Positions 24,943 to 33,230 are shown, numbered from the stretch's first letter. The stretch: 35,191 bases of DNA from an uncultured bacterium (GCA_945949875.1 CAMFGH010000020.1:1-35191); one strand, 5' to 3'. Program-made: numbers and translations. Notes: a model not told the origin generated them from the letters alone.

Positions 24943-25176
24943 ATGAAAGACTGGAATAGAATTGTTTTATGGAATATGGAAGGTTTATTGAAAAGAGGAT
25001 TTTTCAGAAGAAAAAATCTGAGAATGTTTTACCAGGAAGAAGATGGAATGGGAACGATAGAAATAATTTTGATCATTGTGGTACTGATAGGATTGGTAAT
25101 GATCTTTAAAAAGCAGATGACGTCTATTGTAAACAGCATTTTTGAGAAAATCGTATCACAAAGTAATAGTATATAA
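24943..25176 (+). CDS. Flp1-type type IVb pilin precursor
   Basis: This 77-aa protein is the presumed major pilin. A long basic leader of 35 residues ends in QEEDG, followed by MGTIEIILIIVVLIGLVMIF. Cleavage after G35 puts glutamate at position +5 of the mature 42-aa protein, as required for type IV pilins. A single hydrophobic helix and a short polar tail complete the Flp plan. GGGAGG lies about 10 bases before the ATG. The gene is separated from its neighbours by 47 and 83 bp. The downstream gap holds small hairpins that may set its expression relative to the operon. Confidence 0.9.
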   Translation: MKDWNRIVLWNMEGLLKRGFFRRKNLRMFYQEEDGMGTIEIILIIVVLIGLVMIFKKQMTSIVNSIFEKIVSQSNSI

Positions 25177-25181
25177 AGAAA

Positions 25182-25219
25182 TCGTATACAAACAGTTGTA
25201 TAAAAACAGTCCTATACGA
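25182..25219 (+). promoter_or_regulatory. Nested alternative hairpins after the Flp pilin gene
   Basis: ATACAA (25186-25191) and TTGTAT (25196-25201) form a tetraloop hairpin. TCGTATA (25182-25188) and TATACGA (25213-25219) form an overlapping, mutually exclusive helix. There is no T-run, so processing or mRNA stability is more likely than termination. Confidence 0.4.
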
Positions 25220-25259
25220 AACAGAAGAATATTAAGCCGGAAAAGAAATATTTGAACTT

Positions 25260-26768
25260 ATGAATAATTCTATGAATAGCTCTATAAGCCAAAGGAAAAT
25301 GACATTAAGGTCATCTAATGGATATCTCACTGTTTTTCTGTCGCTCTTATTAGCTTCCTTTTTAGCATTTATCATGATTTTATCGGAAGGAATAAAGAAG
25401 AATACCACTTTGACAGAAGCAGAAATTGCAATGGACACAGCCTGCTATTCTGCACTGGCAGAGTATCATCAGGAGCTGCTGAGTCAATATGACCTTTTGT
25501 TTATTGATTCCTCTTACGGCTATAACACGCCGGGAGTGGCAGCTGTTGGAAATCACATAAAAGAATACGCAGCGAAAAATCTGACAGGTACGGATTTCAT
25601 GGACATTGGGGTACAGGAAATAAGAATGGAAGAGGTTTCGGTAGCTACGGACAATGACTGCGATCCTATCAGGCAGCAAATTGTGGAATATATGAAGAAG
25701 GAATTATCTCTTGACCTTCTGGAAGAAGTTCTTCAGGGCTACCAGACCACATGCAAAACAGAATTTGATCAAAATGATATTTTGAAACAGCGGGATAAAA
25801 ATAAAAACGATCTGGATAATGCGCCCAATCCTACCAGGGTGAAAAAGCATAAAAAAGTGGATCCGGAAACAGGAAAGGTATCCATAACAGAGGAAATCGA
25901 AGAAGTTCCGATTGTGGACCCGGCGGCAGGTGTTAATCAACAGAGAAATGCAGGAATCCTGAACTGGGTCGTTGCGGATCCGTCGTCCATTTCCTGTAAA
26001 ACAGCCGGACAAAGCAGCTGCTTTACACATAGAAGCCCGATTATACAGGGAACCGGAACGCTATTGGAAGACTCGGAGCAGGATAATATGGTAGCTTATT
26101 TTGAGGAACGTGCACTGATCAACCAATATTTATTTGAAAAATGTGGGTATTATGGACATGAAAAGGAAAATTCCCATTTGTGTTATCAGATTGAATATCT
26201 GATCGCAAAGCAGGATTCCGATATGGAAAATCTCAAAACGGTAGTAGCAGAGCTTTCGGCCATACGGGAGGCTGCCAATGCAGTCTACTTATATTCAGAC
26301 GCGGCAAAAATGGCAGAGATTACTGCGCTGGCATCTACCGTGGCGGCTGTTTCTCTGGCACCCTACTTACAGCCAATCATAGAAACCTCTATTTTGTTTG
26401 CCTGGGCCTATGTGGAAAGTATTCAGGATATAAAAATACTTCTGGATGGAGGAAGCGTTCCGCTGATCAAAACGGGAGAAGACTGGCATACAAGTCTGAC
26501 AGCGGCCATGGGATTTCAGGATGCATTTGGGAACTGTGAGTCCAGCCGAGGCTTAAATTACAGGGGATACTTAACTATACTGTTAGCGGCACAAACTGAA
26601 GAAACACAATTAGAATATTTGACGGATCTTATGGAAATGGATATCAGGGAAACCAGATACAATGAAAATTTCAGAATGGACGGATGTATTAATGGGTTTC
26701 GTGTTATTGGTTCTTTTCATGGAACCGGCGGATATGAATGTAGCATAAACCGAGTGTATTCCTTTTAA
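25260..26768 (+). CDS. DUF5702-type Tad-associated membrane-anchored protein
   Basis: A 502-aa protein with one N-terminal membrane helix (about residues 22-43: YLTVFLSLLLASFLAFIMIL) followed by a large domain, presumably extracytoplasmic. Proteins of this layout (DUF5702) occur in Clostridial Tad loci. The segment S-N-G before YLTVF resembles a class III prepilin cleavage site, but the glutamate at +5 is replaced by phenylalanine. The rest includes a charged central region (about 175-215) and a hydrophobic alanine-rich stretch (about 345-385). The ribosome binding site is weak (GGAAAAGAAA), and the start could also be a few codons later. It probably forms part of the pilus tip or envelope complex, by context only. 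Confidence 0.7.
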   Translation: MNNSMNSSISQRKMTLRSSNGYLTVFLSLLLASFLAFIMILSEGIKKNTTLTEAEIAMDTACYSALAEYHQELLSQYDLLFIDSSYGYNTPGVAAVGNHIKEYAAKNLTGTDFMDIGVQEIRMEEVSVATDNDCDPIRQQIVEYMKKELSLDLLEEVLQGYQTTCKTEFDQNDILKQRDKNKNDLDNAPNPTRVKKHKKVDPETGKVSITEEIEEVPIVDPAAGVNQQRNAGILNWVVADPSSISCKTAGQSSCFTHRSPIIQGTGTLLEDSEQDNMVAYFEERALINQYLFEKCGYYGHEKENSHLCYQIEYLIAKQDSDMENLKTVVAELSAIREAANAVYLYSDAAKMAEITALASTVAAVSLAPYLQPIIETSILFAWAYVESIQDIKILLDGGSVPLIKTGEDWHTSLTAAMGFQDAFGNCESSRGLNYRGYLTILLAAQTEETQLEYLTDLMEMDIRETRYNENFRMDGCINGFRVIGSFHGTGGYECSINRVYSF

Positions 26769-26797
26769 TGTTGAAATATCCAGACGTATAAAAACCA

Positions 26798-27071
26798 TAT
26801 AGAAAGGATAGACAAAAGCGGTTTTTACTGATAAATACAAAACAAAAAGATATTTGATTATTCAGATATGAAAACTTAAAAGAAGAAACATCAATAATAT
26901 TTATACAAATTAGAAACTTGTCTTTTATTAATTCATTCTCTCCGGGCACATACACATTAATTTGTTCATAAATGTTATAAAACGCATTACTCATTTCCCA
27001 AAAATTCAAAATAAATTCAAAACATAATTCGTATTTATCTTTAAAGACCGTTTTTGCCTATCCTTTCTATA
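26798..27071. mobile_element. MITE-like 274-bp element with 26-bp terminal inverted repeats
   Basis: The left end, beginning TATAGAAAGGATAG at 26798, matches the reverse complement of the right end at 27071 over 26 bp with three mismatches. The interior is AT-rich and encodes no plus-strand protein. Both ends begin with TA, as expected if the element duplicated a TA target. It fills most of the 347-bp gap between the DUF5702 and TadE-like genes. No transposase is present. A long-range RNA hairpin or transcriptional boundary is the alternative. Confidence 0.45.
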
Positions 27072-27115
27072 GAAGAGATTAAAATAGCGAAAAGAGAGAT
27101 GGAAACAGGAAAAAC

Positions 27116-27940
27116 ATGCAAAAAAAGAAAAGAACAGAGGGATCGATGACTTTAGAAGCGGCAGTTGTTTTGCCGGTTTTTTTAATTCTATTTATGAACT
27201 TGTTTTCCGCAATGGAACAATACCGGATACATAGTAATATCATGTACTCCCTGTGGCAGAAGGGACGGATGGCAATGCAATATGCGTACCTTGAAAATCG
27301 GCTGAGCGAAGTGGAAGAAGAGCTGGACTGGTCTGAAATATTTTCCAAAGGTTCCAGTACCATTTCCTGGATTCAGGTGCGGAGGAAAATCATCGATAAC
27401 TTAGATCAATATAAAATGTGGAGACAATTGATTCTTTTTCAGGATAAAGGGCTGTTGCTGGATATCTCAAATCAAAGCGATATAATCTGCTATCGTTGCA
27501 CTTATAGTATCCATCCATTGTTTTCCGCGTATACGAATTCAAACAATCGTGTAACTGCTCAGTTTTACGGACATGCATTTACCGGATATTCTTTGCGTCC
27601 AATCACAGAAAACACAGAGAGTGAGAAAGAGGAAGAATATGTTTTTGTGACAAAAACAGGGACTTCCTACCATGAAAACAGAGGATGCAGTTACTTAAAT
27701 CCAAGCATACATCTTGTGGCAGCTGCAGATATGGACGAACAGAGAAATGAAAGCGGCGGAAAATATTATCCATGTTCTCTTTGTGCCACAGAGCAAGGGG
27801 CAGCACTATATTATGTGACAGATTATGGAACCAGCTATCATTGTTCAACAGCCTGTTCGGGATTAAAGAGAACCATATATGAAATTAAGAGATCAGAAAC
27901 AGGAGGACGCACTGCATGCAGCAAATGTTCAAGGGGATAA
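27116..27940 (+). CDS. TadE-like pseudopilin fused to two Cys/His modules
   Basis: A 274-aa protein. The N-terminus, KRTEG then SMTLEAAVVLPVFLILF, is a class III leader and TadE-type helix; cleavage after G9 places E at +5. A middle region (40-165) follows. Residues 175-274 hold two related modules of the form GTSYH-x4-C ... C-x2-C: H186, C191, C220, C223 and H242, C247, C268, C271. Each looks like a metal (zinc) site. Similar modules occur as C-terminal add-ons in other Firmicute surface proteins, but their role is not known to me. AGGA lies 5 bases before the ATG. The second prepilin peptidase starts inside its last codons. Confidence 0.75.
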   Translation: MQKKKRTEGSMTLEAAVVLPVFLILFMNLFSAMEQYRIHSNIMYSLWQKGRMAMQYAYLENRLSEVEEELDWSEIFSKGSSTISWIQVRRKIIDNLDQYKMWRQLILFQDKGLLLDISNQSDIICYRCTYSIHPLFSAYTNSNNRVTAQFYGHAFTGYSLRPITENTESEKEEEYVFVTKTGTSYHENRGCSYLNPSIHLVAAADMDEQRNESGGKYYPCSLCATEQGAALYYVTDYGTSYHCSTACSGLKRTIYEIKRSETGGRTACSKCSRG

Positions 27941-28356
27941 TATTTGTTTTTATACTTCTTTGCACCATTACCGACATAAAAGAGAAAAGAATCTATTGGT
28001 GGATGATCCTGGTATTTCTTCCATTCTTTTTATTATATGGCATATCCTGGGGAAAATCAGAACCCTATGAATGGGTACAGGATTTGGCCCTGGGGGCTTT
28101 TCTGCTGTTCGTAGGAGTAATTTGGAAGGAACAGATTGGCATCGGAGATGGCATATTTGTATTTATGATGGGGATGGTATGGGATGTTCGTTTTTTAATG
28201 GTAAGCATCATTTCTGCATTGCTCCTTCTGGCATTTCTGGGAGGATGTCTGATGCTTGCAGGAAAAATTGATAAAAAAGAGAAAATGCCTTTTGTCCCAT
28301 TTATGGCATTGGGAATTGCCGGCAATATTCTGTATGGCATATACGGAAATGTATAA
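27916..28356 (+). CDS. Prepilin peptidase, A24 family, second copy
   Basis: A 146-aa polytopic membrane protease. Both catalytic aspartates are present: D20 in TITDIKEKRI and D78 in GIGDGIF. A conserved MPFVPFMALG segment near the C-terminus is typical of A24 peptidases. AGGAGG lies 9 bases before the ATG at 27916, which overlaps the preceding gene by 25 bp. Its sequence is only distantly similar to the first peptidase at 19751. It sits between two TadE-like genes, so it may process pseudopilins while the other processes Flp; this division is inferred. Confidence 0.87.
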   Translation: MQQMFKGIIFVFILLCTITDIKEKRIYWWMILVFLPFFLLYGISWGKSEPYEWVQDLALGAFLLFVGVIWKEQIGIGDGIFVFMMGMVWDVRFLMVSIISALLLLAFLGGCLMLAGKIDKKEKMPFVPFMALGIAGNILYGIYGNV

Positions 28357-28948
28357 GAATAAGCACTGTGATTATTACATAGTAAAGGCAGAAAGAAAAA
28401 TGGAAGAGGATAAGAGAAAAGAAGAGTATTTAAGAGCCTATGAAAAAGAAGGAATTTTAGAATCCGATGGAAAAGAAGGGGCTTCAGGAGTCCATGGAAA
28501 AAGAAATGCAGTGGGGGGATATCTGACACTGGAAGCCACATGTCTCATGCCGATTATATTGTTCTGTCTGTTGTTCATTCTGTATATGGGCTTTTGGGAA
28601 TACGATAAGTGCCTTACGGAACAGGATATTTTTACTGCAATGCTTCGGGGTTCAAACGAAAAAGAATTGTCAAATGAAGAATTGAATCACGAACTGGCTG
28701 TAAATACTTTTGCAGAAAATAAATATTTAAATTTGTGGAATGTACAGGAAAAAATAGCGGTATCGAAAGATAGCATATCCTTTGAGTGGAATGGCTCTGT
28801 GAAAACCATATTGGATGGTTCACAGGTGTTTATGGAAATTAGTACATTCGCTCTACATGGAGCTTATGAAGTAGAGCGGTATGATCCGATAGGATTTATC
28901 AGAAATTGCAGAAAGGTGGAGCATGGTATTGATAGAATATGTAAATGA
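28349..28948 (+). CDS. TadE-like pseudopilin, second copy
   Basis: A 199-aa protein. A hydrophilic, charged leader of 57 residues ends in AVGG, followed by YLTLEATCLMPIILFCLLFI, so cleavage after G57 places glutamate at +5. The rest (about 85-199) is a soluble domain without cysteines. The start is uncertain: the ATG at 28349 overlaps the peptidase stop by 8 bases and fits translational coupling, while an ATG at 28400 would shorten the leader to 40 residues. Neither has a strong ribosome binding site. The FHA gene begins within its last 26 bases. Confidence 0.75.
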   Translation: MYKNKHCDYYIVKAERKMEEDKRKEEYLRAYEKEGILESDGKEGASGVHGKRNAVGGYLTLEATCLMPIILFCLLFILYMGFWEYDKCLTEQDIFTAMLRGSNEKELSNEELNHELAVNTFAENKYLNLWNVQEKIAVSKDSISFEWNGSVKTILDGSQVFMEISTFALHGAYEVERYDPIGFIRNCRKVEHGIDRICK

Positions 28949-30212
28949 TTATCGACATAATTATTTGACTGTGAGTTGTGAAGATGAAGAAGATTTTTCT
29001 CTGCGGATGCTGATGGAAAATGAAATTCCCGGACTGCTCCGTCCGGAGATTCGTCATATGGATGGAGTATCAAAACTGTTCTATTGTATTTCCGGAAAAC
29101 AAAGTATAATAAATTACTTCATTCAAAAGACAATAGATAAAAAGACCTTTTTTGATTTGCTACATAGTATTTATCAGCTGATACAGAGTGCAGATGAGTA
29201 TTTTCTTTCCTGCTGTGGTATTGCACTTTCTCCGGAAATGATTTTCTGGAATATGGAAGAACATAAATTTGAATTTTTATATATTCCATCTTCGGAGGAG
29301 AAAATGAATATGACCGAACTGGCGGATTTTCTGGTTTCTAAAATCGATTATATGGATGAGAAGTTTTCAGATTTTGTATATCAGTTTTGTGAAGATATTT
29401 ATGAAGATAAATGGAATTTTGAAAAATACATCGATGAAGAAAAATGTTTTACTGACGTGGAACCGAATCTGATTGAAAACGAAAAGCTGGTTTGGGATGA
29501 AGAAGATGCTAATGTAGAAGAAGATAAAACTGGAGATAACGGCAAAAATAAATATAAAGAAGCGGTCTTTGAGGAAGATCCCTTTGAAATAGAATCCTAT
29601 GCAACAGAACACAGTAGAAAAACAGATAAGAAGACGAAAAATGAAATGAGAAAAAAGAAAACGTCGTTTTTGTCTGGTGTTGTGGCACATTTTTTGGAGA
29701 AAAAGAGGTTAGGGAAAGAGTACGAGGAAAAAACAGGCGATGAGTTTAGAGAGGATATAGACTACGACCTAAGCAGGGAATATGGGGCAATCAGGGAGCC
29801 TGAAATGAAATATATTGCAGAGAAGAATAAAACCAATAAAGCTGTATCTTTTTATGGGGAAAAGAATCCTGAGGAGGCAAAAGATACAAAAACGGTTTTT
29901 TTTGATGTTGCATCAGAACGGGAAAACAAATTGTACAGTATAGGGAAGAAACATTCTCCCAACATAGAATTATCTGTTTTACCATGTATCGTTGGAAAGG
30001 ATGAGTCGATGGCAGATCATTGTGTATCTGATAAATCAGTAAGCCGTATGCATGTGAGGTTTTTTGAAGAAGATGGGGCATGCTGGATGCAGGATCTGAA
30101 TTCGACGAACGGAACTTATCATAATGGACTTCGGCTTAAACCAAATCAAAGAGTTCTCCTGGAAAGCGAGGACGAAATAGGAATAGGACAACTGATTTAC
30201 ATATATCGTTAA
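28923..30212 (+). CDS. DUF6382 and FHA domain protein
   Basis: A 429-aa cytoplasmic protein. Residues 1-165 resemble DUF6382, a domain found with FHA modules in Clostridial Tad loci. Residues 175-330 are a charged, Lys/Glu-rich linker. Residues about 345-429 are a forkhead-associated domain: CIVGKDES (phosphopeptide-binding R/K strand), SVSRMHVRF (S-x-x-H) and NSTNGTYHNG. FHA domains bind phosphothreonine, so the pilus may be linked to a Ser/Thr kinase, but no kinase is in the window. GGTGGAG lies just before the ATG. It is the last gene of the Tad cluster, followed by a 114-bp gap. Confidence 0.87.
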   Translation: MVLIEYVNDYRHNYLTVSCEDEEDFSLRMLMENEIPGLLRPEIRHMDGVSKLFYCISGKQSIINYFIQKTIDKKTFFDLLHSIYQLIQSADEYFLSCCGIALSPEMIFWNMEEHKFEFLYIPSSEEKMNMTELADFLVSKIDYMDEKFSDFVYQFCEDIYEDKWNFEKYIDEEKCFTDVEPNLIENEKLVWDEEDANVEEDKTGDNGKNKYKEAVFEEDPFEIESYATEHSRKTDKKTKNEMRKKKTSFLSGVVAHFLEKKRLGKEYEEKTGDEFREDIDYDLSREYGAIREPEMKYIAEKNKTNKAVSFYGEKNPEEAKDTKTVFFDVASERENKLYSIGKKHSPNIELSVLPCIVGKDESMADHCVSDKSVSRMHVRFFEEDGACWMQDLNSTNGTYHNGLRLKPNQRVLLESEDEIGIGQLIYIYR

Positions 30213-30326
30213 AATGGCAAGCCGGAATTCCCGGTTATTCAATTACCGATGTGGCTCATGTTCTGCTTGATTTATACAGCAGGTTGACGTTATGATATTC
30301 TGAAAAAGGACAGGAAGAAAAATACC

Positions 30327-30923
30327 ATGAATCATCGAAATATTCCGATCATAACATATGGGCTGATTGTGATAAATGTATTCTTCTATATTGTATGTGC
30401 ATTCACAGGAGATTTGTTATATAATATAGGTGCTCTTGTATCTTCCATGATGACAGATACAGGCAGCTGGTATCGCCTGATTACATCCATGTTTCTGCAT
30501 GCAGACCTTATGCATGTCGCAGGCAACATGATTATGCTTTATCTGGCAGGTGATATTATGGAAAGAGTCTGCGGACATTTATTTTTTATCGTTTTATATG
30601 TTGTAAGCGGACTGGGCGGATCGGTTTTATCTGTTGCGTGTGATTGGATAAAACACACAGATAGTATATCGGTAGGCGCCAGCGGTGCAGTATTTGGAAT
30701 CGTAGGAGCGCTTCTTTTTCTCACTATTTTTTCCCGTGGAAGTTATGCGGGAATAACAACAGGAAGAGTTGTGTTTATGATAATTTACATGTTGTATCTT
30801 GGATTTACCACACCCAGCATCAACAATGCTGCCCATATTGGTGGGATACTAAGTGGTTTTGTCCTAATGAGTGGGTTTGTGAGATGGAAGCGGCATCAGG
30901 AAAGGGGTACCTATGAAAATTAA
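30327..30923 (+). CDS. Rhomboid-family intramembrane serine protease
   Basis: A 198-aa, six-helix membrane protease. Catalytic S119 lies in GASGAVFG and H170 in NNAAHIGG, the GxSG/H dyad of rhomboids. The N-terminal half has HADLMHVAGNMIMLYLAG with the conserved H and N residues of the oxyanion region. It is the minimal bacterial form without extra domains. AGGAAG lies 9 bases before the ATG. It follows the Tad locus after 114 bp and overlaps the next gene by 11 bp. Substrates are not known; a link to pilin processing would be speculation. Confidence 0.93.
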   Translation: MNHRNIPIITYGLIVINVFFYIVCAFTGDLLYNIGALVSSMMTDTGSWYRLITSMFLHADLMHVAGNMIMLYLAGDIMERVCGHLFFIVLYVVSGLGGSVLSVACDWIKHTDSISVGASGAVFGIVGALLFLTIFSRGSYAGITTGRVVFMIIYMLYLGFTTPSINNAAHIGGILSGFVLMSGFVRWKRHQERGTYEN

Positions 30924-31914
30924 CATTTATTATGGCGGACGAGGATTGATCGATGATCCAACACTATATGTCATAAATAAAATGGAAGAGGTATTTAAAG
31001 AACTTCATGTTACAGTAGAAAGATATCAGCTTTGTGATCTGAAAAACAGTATTACCACATTGCCCCAGTCTTTGAAGGATGTAGATGGTATTATTCTTGC
31101 ATCTACCGTTGAATGGCATGGGATCGGTGGCTATATGCATCAGTTTCTGGACGCATGCTGGCTATATGGAAACAAAGAAAAAATTTCCCAGATTTATATG
31201 TGTCCTATTGTCATGTCAACGACCTATGGAGAGCGGGAAGGAAAGCTGGATCTGGCAACAGCCTGGGAAATATTAGGAGGCCTGCCCTGCAGCGGCATAT
31301 GCGGATATATTGAAGATATCTCTGTTTTGGAAAATGATGAGGGCTATAATAAACTAATTGAAACAAAAGCAGAGAATATGTACAGAACGATCAATAAGAA
31401 ACTGCCCAGTTTACCGGCCAGCAATCAGGCGGTTAAACGAAAGGTTTCCATTACCAAAAATATTGATCTGACCCCACAGGAATCAGAACAATTATCTTAT
31501 TATGCTTCGGATGACAGCTATGTGCAGAAGACAAAAGAAGACATAAAAGAATTAACCAGTATATTCAGAGAGCGTATGGAGATTGAAGAAGAAGATAACC
31601 AGACAGAATTTCTTCGGGAGCTGGAAAGTCATTTTAATCCAATCCCCGGATTCCATGGCACATACAAAATCGGAATGAATGGCGAAAAACAGGCGCTTTT
31701 CATCGAAGTGAATCAGAAAGACCTGATCTGCAGTTTTGATTCTGCTGAAAAAGCAGATGTAGAGATACAAATGACTAAGGAAACCATGGATGATATCATC
31801 TATGGAAGAATGTCATTTCAGAGAGCCTTTATGAGTGGAATGATGAAAATGAAGGGCGAGTTTAAACTGTTGAGACAGTTGGATCAAATATTTGTTTTCA
31901 GAGAAGAGCAATAA
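30913..31914 (+). CDS. Flavodoxin-like protein fused to an SCP2 domain
   Basis: A 333-aa protein. Residues 1-165 have the NADPH-dependent FMN reductase/flavodoxin layout (MKINIYYGGRG, VDGIILASTVEWHGIGGYMHQFLDA, YMCPIVMSTTYG). Residues about 230-333 resemble the sterol carrier protein 2 fold (GTYKIGMNGEKQALFIEV, AEKADVEIQMTKETMDDIIYGRMSFQRAFMSGMMKMKG). The latter usually forms a lipid-binding pocket. The flavin phosphate loop is not canonical, so electron-transfer activity is an inference. It overlaps the rhomboid gene by 11 bp with AAAGGGG just upstream, and the HIT gene follows after 17 bp, so it sits in a tight operon. Confidence 0.8.
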   Translation: MKINIYYGGRGLIDDPTLYVINKMEEVFKELHVTVERYQLCDLKNSITTLPQSLKDVDGIILASTVEWHGIGGYMHQFLDACWLYGNKEKISQIYMCPIVMSTTYGEREGKLDLATAWEILGGLPCSGICGYIEDISVLENDEGYNKLIETKAENMYRTINKKLPSLPASNQAVKRKVSITKNIDLTPQESEQLSYYASDDSYVQKTKEDIKELTSIFRERMEIEEEDNQTEFLRELESHFNPIPGFHGTYKIGMNGEKQALFIEVNQKDLICSFDSAEKADVEIQMTKETMDDIIYGRMSFQRAFMSGMMKMKGEFKLLRQLDQIFVFREEQ

Positions 31915-31931
31915 AAAGGATGGTGGAACAT

Positions 31932-32348
31932 ATGAAAAACGATGCATGTATTTTCTGTAAAATCGCAAACGGAGAAATTCCGGCAAAAACAATTTATGAA
32001 GATGATGAATTCAGAGCAATTTTGGATTTAGGTCCAGCAACAAAGGGACATGCGCTCATTTTGCCGAAAAATCATTATGCAAATCTTTTTGAACTGCCGG
32101 AAGAGGATGCGAAGAAAGTGATCGTTATCGCAAAAAGACTGGCAACAAAGATGAAAAATAATTTAAAATGTGATGGATTTAACCTGATGCAGAATAATGG
32201 AGAGAGTGCGGGCCAGACAGTGTTCCATTTTCATATGCATTTGATTCCAAGATATGAAAATGACGGTCAGGCAATAGGATGGATACCGGGCCAGATGTCA
32301 GATGAGGAACTGGAAGCAGTTAAAGAAACCATCTTAAAGGAAGAATAG
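31932..32348 (+). CDS. HIT-family nucleotide hydrolase/transferase
   Basis: A 138-aa Hint-type protein. The histidine triad HFHMHLIPR (H99, H101, H103) is complete, with H101 as the expected nucleophile. A CIFC motif (C6, C9) typical of zinc-containing Hint proteins is near the start, followed by the GHALILPKNHYANLFEL strand. Such enzymes cleave AMP-amine phosphoramidates. The ATG at 31932 has GGTGG about 5 bases upstream; a start four codons earlier is possible. It lies between the flavodoxin fusion and the fumarase genes. Confidence 0.93.
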   Translation: MKNDACIFCKIANGEIPAKTIYEDDEFRAILDLGPATKGHALILPKNHYANLFELPEEDAKKVIVIAKRLATKMKNNLKCDGFNLMQNNGESAGQTVFHFHMHLIPRYENDGQAIGWIPGQMSDEELEAVKETILKEE

Positions 32349-32358
32349 GATAATATTG

Positions 32359-33201
32359 ATGAGAATATTAGAAGTATCGGAAATAGCAGAGCAGATTAAG
32401 GAAATGTGCATTGAAGCAAACCATTTTCTTTCTCCGGATATGGAAAAAGCAATTCATTCTGCTGTGCAAAGGGAAAAATCTCCAATTGGCAAACAGGTTT
32501 TGGGACAGCTCTGTGAAAATATGAAAATTGCCGGTGAAGATATGATTCCAATCTGTCAGGATACTGGTATGACTGTAGTATTTGTAGAAGCAGGACAGGA
32601 TGTGCATTTCCAGGGCGGCAGCCTGGAGGAAGCAATCAACGAAGGAGTCAGACGTGGATATAGGGAAGGCTTTTTGAGAAAATCCGTTGTTGCAGACCCG
32701 CTTATACGGGAAAATACAAAAGATAATACACCTGCAGTTGTACACTATTCCATTGTTCCCGGTGATAAGGTTAAAATTACCGTTGCACCGAAAGGATTTG
32801 GCAGTGAAAACATGAGCAGAGTCTTTATGCTGAAACCGGCAGACGGTATAGAAGGTGTAAAGAATGCTATATTGACAGCCGTTCAGGAAGCAGGACCAAA
32901 TGCGTGTCCTCCCATGGTGGTCGGTGTGGGAATCGGAGGCACCTTTGAAAAGTGTGCGCTGCTGGCCAAAAAGGCTTTAACAAGAGAAATAGGTGAACAC
33001 TCGGAAATTGACTATGTGGCAGATATGGAAAAAGAACTGCTTGAAAAGATAAACAAAACCGGTATCGGACCCGGAGGATTGGGAGGAACGACCACAGCAC
33101 TGGCTGTAAATATTAACACCTACCCGACCCATATTGCGGGATTGCCTGTAGCGGTTAATATTTGCTGTCATGTAAACCGGCATGCGGTGAGAGTATTGTA
33201 A
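32359..33201 (+). CDS. Fumarate hydratase class I, alpha subunit
   Basis: The 280-aa alpha subunit of the iron-sulfur fumarate hydratase (or closely related tartrate dehydratase), which interconverts fumarate and malate. Cysteines expected to hold the [4Fe-4S] cluster are C66 in IPICQDTGM, C183 in PNACPPMVVG, and C269/C270 in NICCHVNRH. Other family marks are NTKDNTPAVVHY and GPGGLGGTTTALAV. The ATG at 32359 has AGGA 8 bases upstream. The beta subunit follows 29 bp downstream, the usual split form in anaerobic Firmicutes. Substrate choice between fumarate and tartrate is not decided by sequence alone. Confidence 0.93.
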   Translation: MRILEVSEIAEQIKEMCIEANHFLSPDMEKAIHSAVQREKSPIGKQVLGQLCENMKIAGEDMIPICQDTGMTVVFVEAGQDVHFQGGSLEEAINEGVRRGYREGFLRKSVVADPLIRENTKDNTPAVVHYSIVPGDKVKITVAPKGFGSENMSRVFMLKPADGIEGVKNAILTAVQEAGPNACPPMVVGVGIGGTFEKCALLAKKALTREIGEHSEIDYVADMEKELLEKINKTGIGPGGLGGTTTALAVNINTYPTHIAGLPVAVNICCHVNRHAVRVL

Positions 33202-33230
33202 ATCTTTTGAAAAAGGACGTCATAATCAGA

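Noticed and set aside
26704-27009. Minus-strand ORF of 101 codons in the gap after the DUF5702 gene
   Set aside because: It runs through one arm of the inverted repeat and into the DUF5702 gene on the other strand, has no ribosome binding site, and its composition follows the AT-rich DNA. It may be a relic but cannot be supported as a gene.
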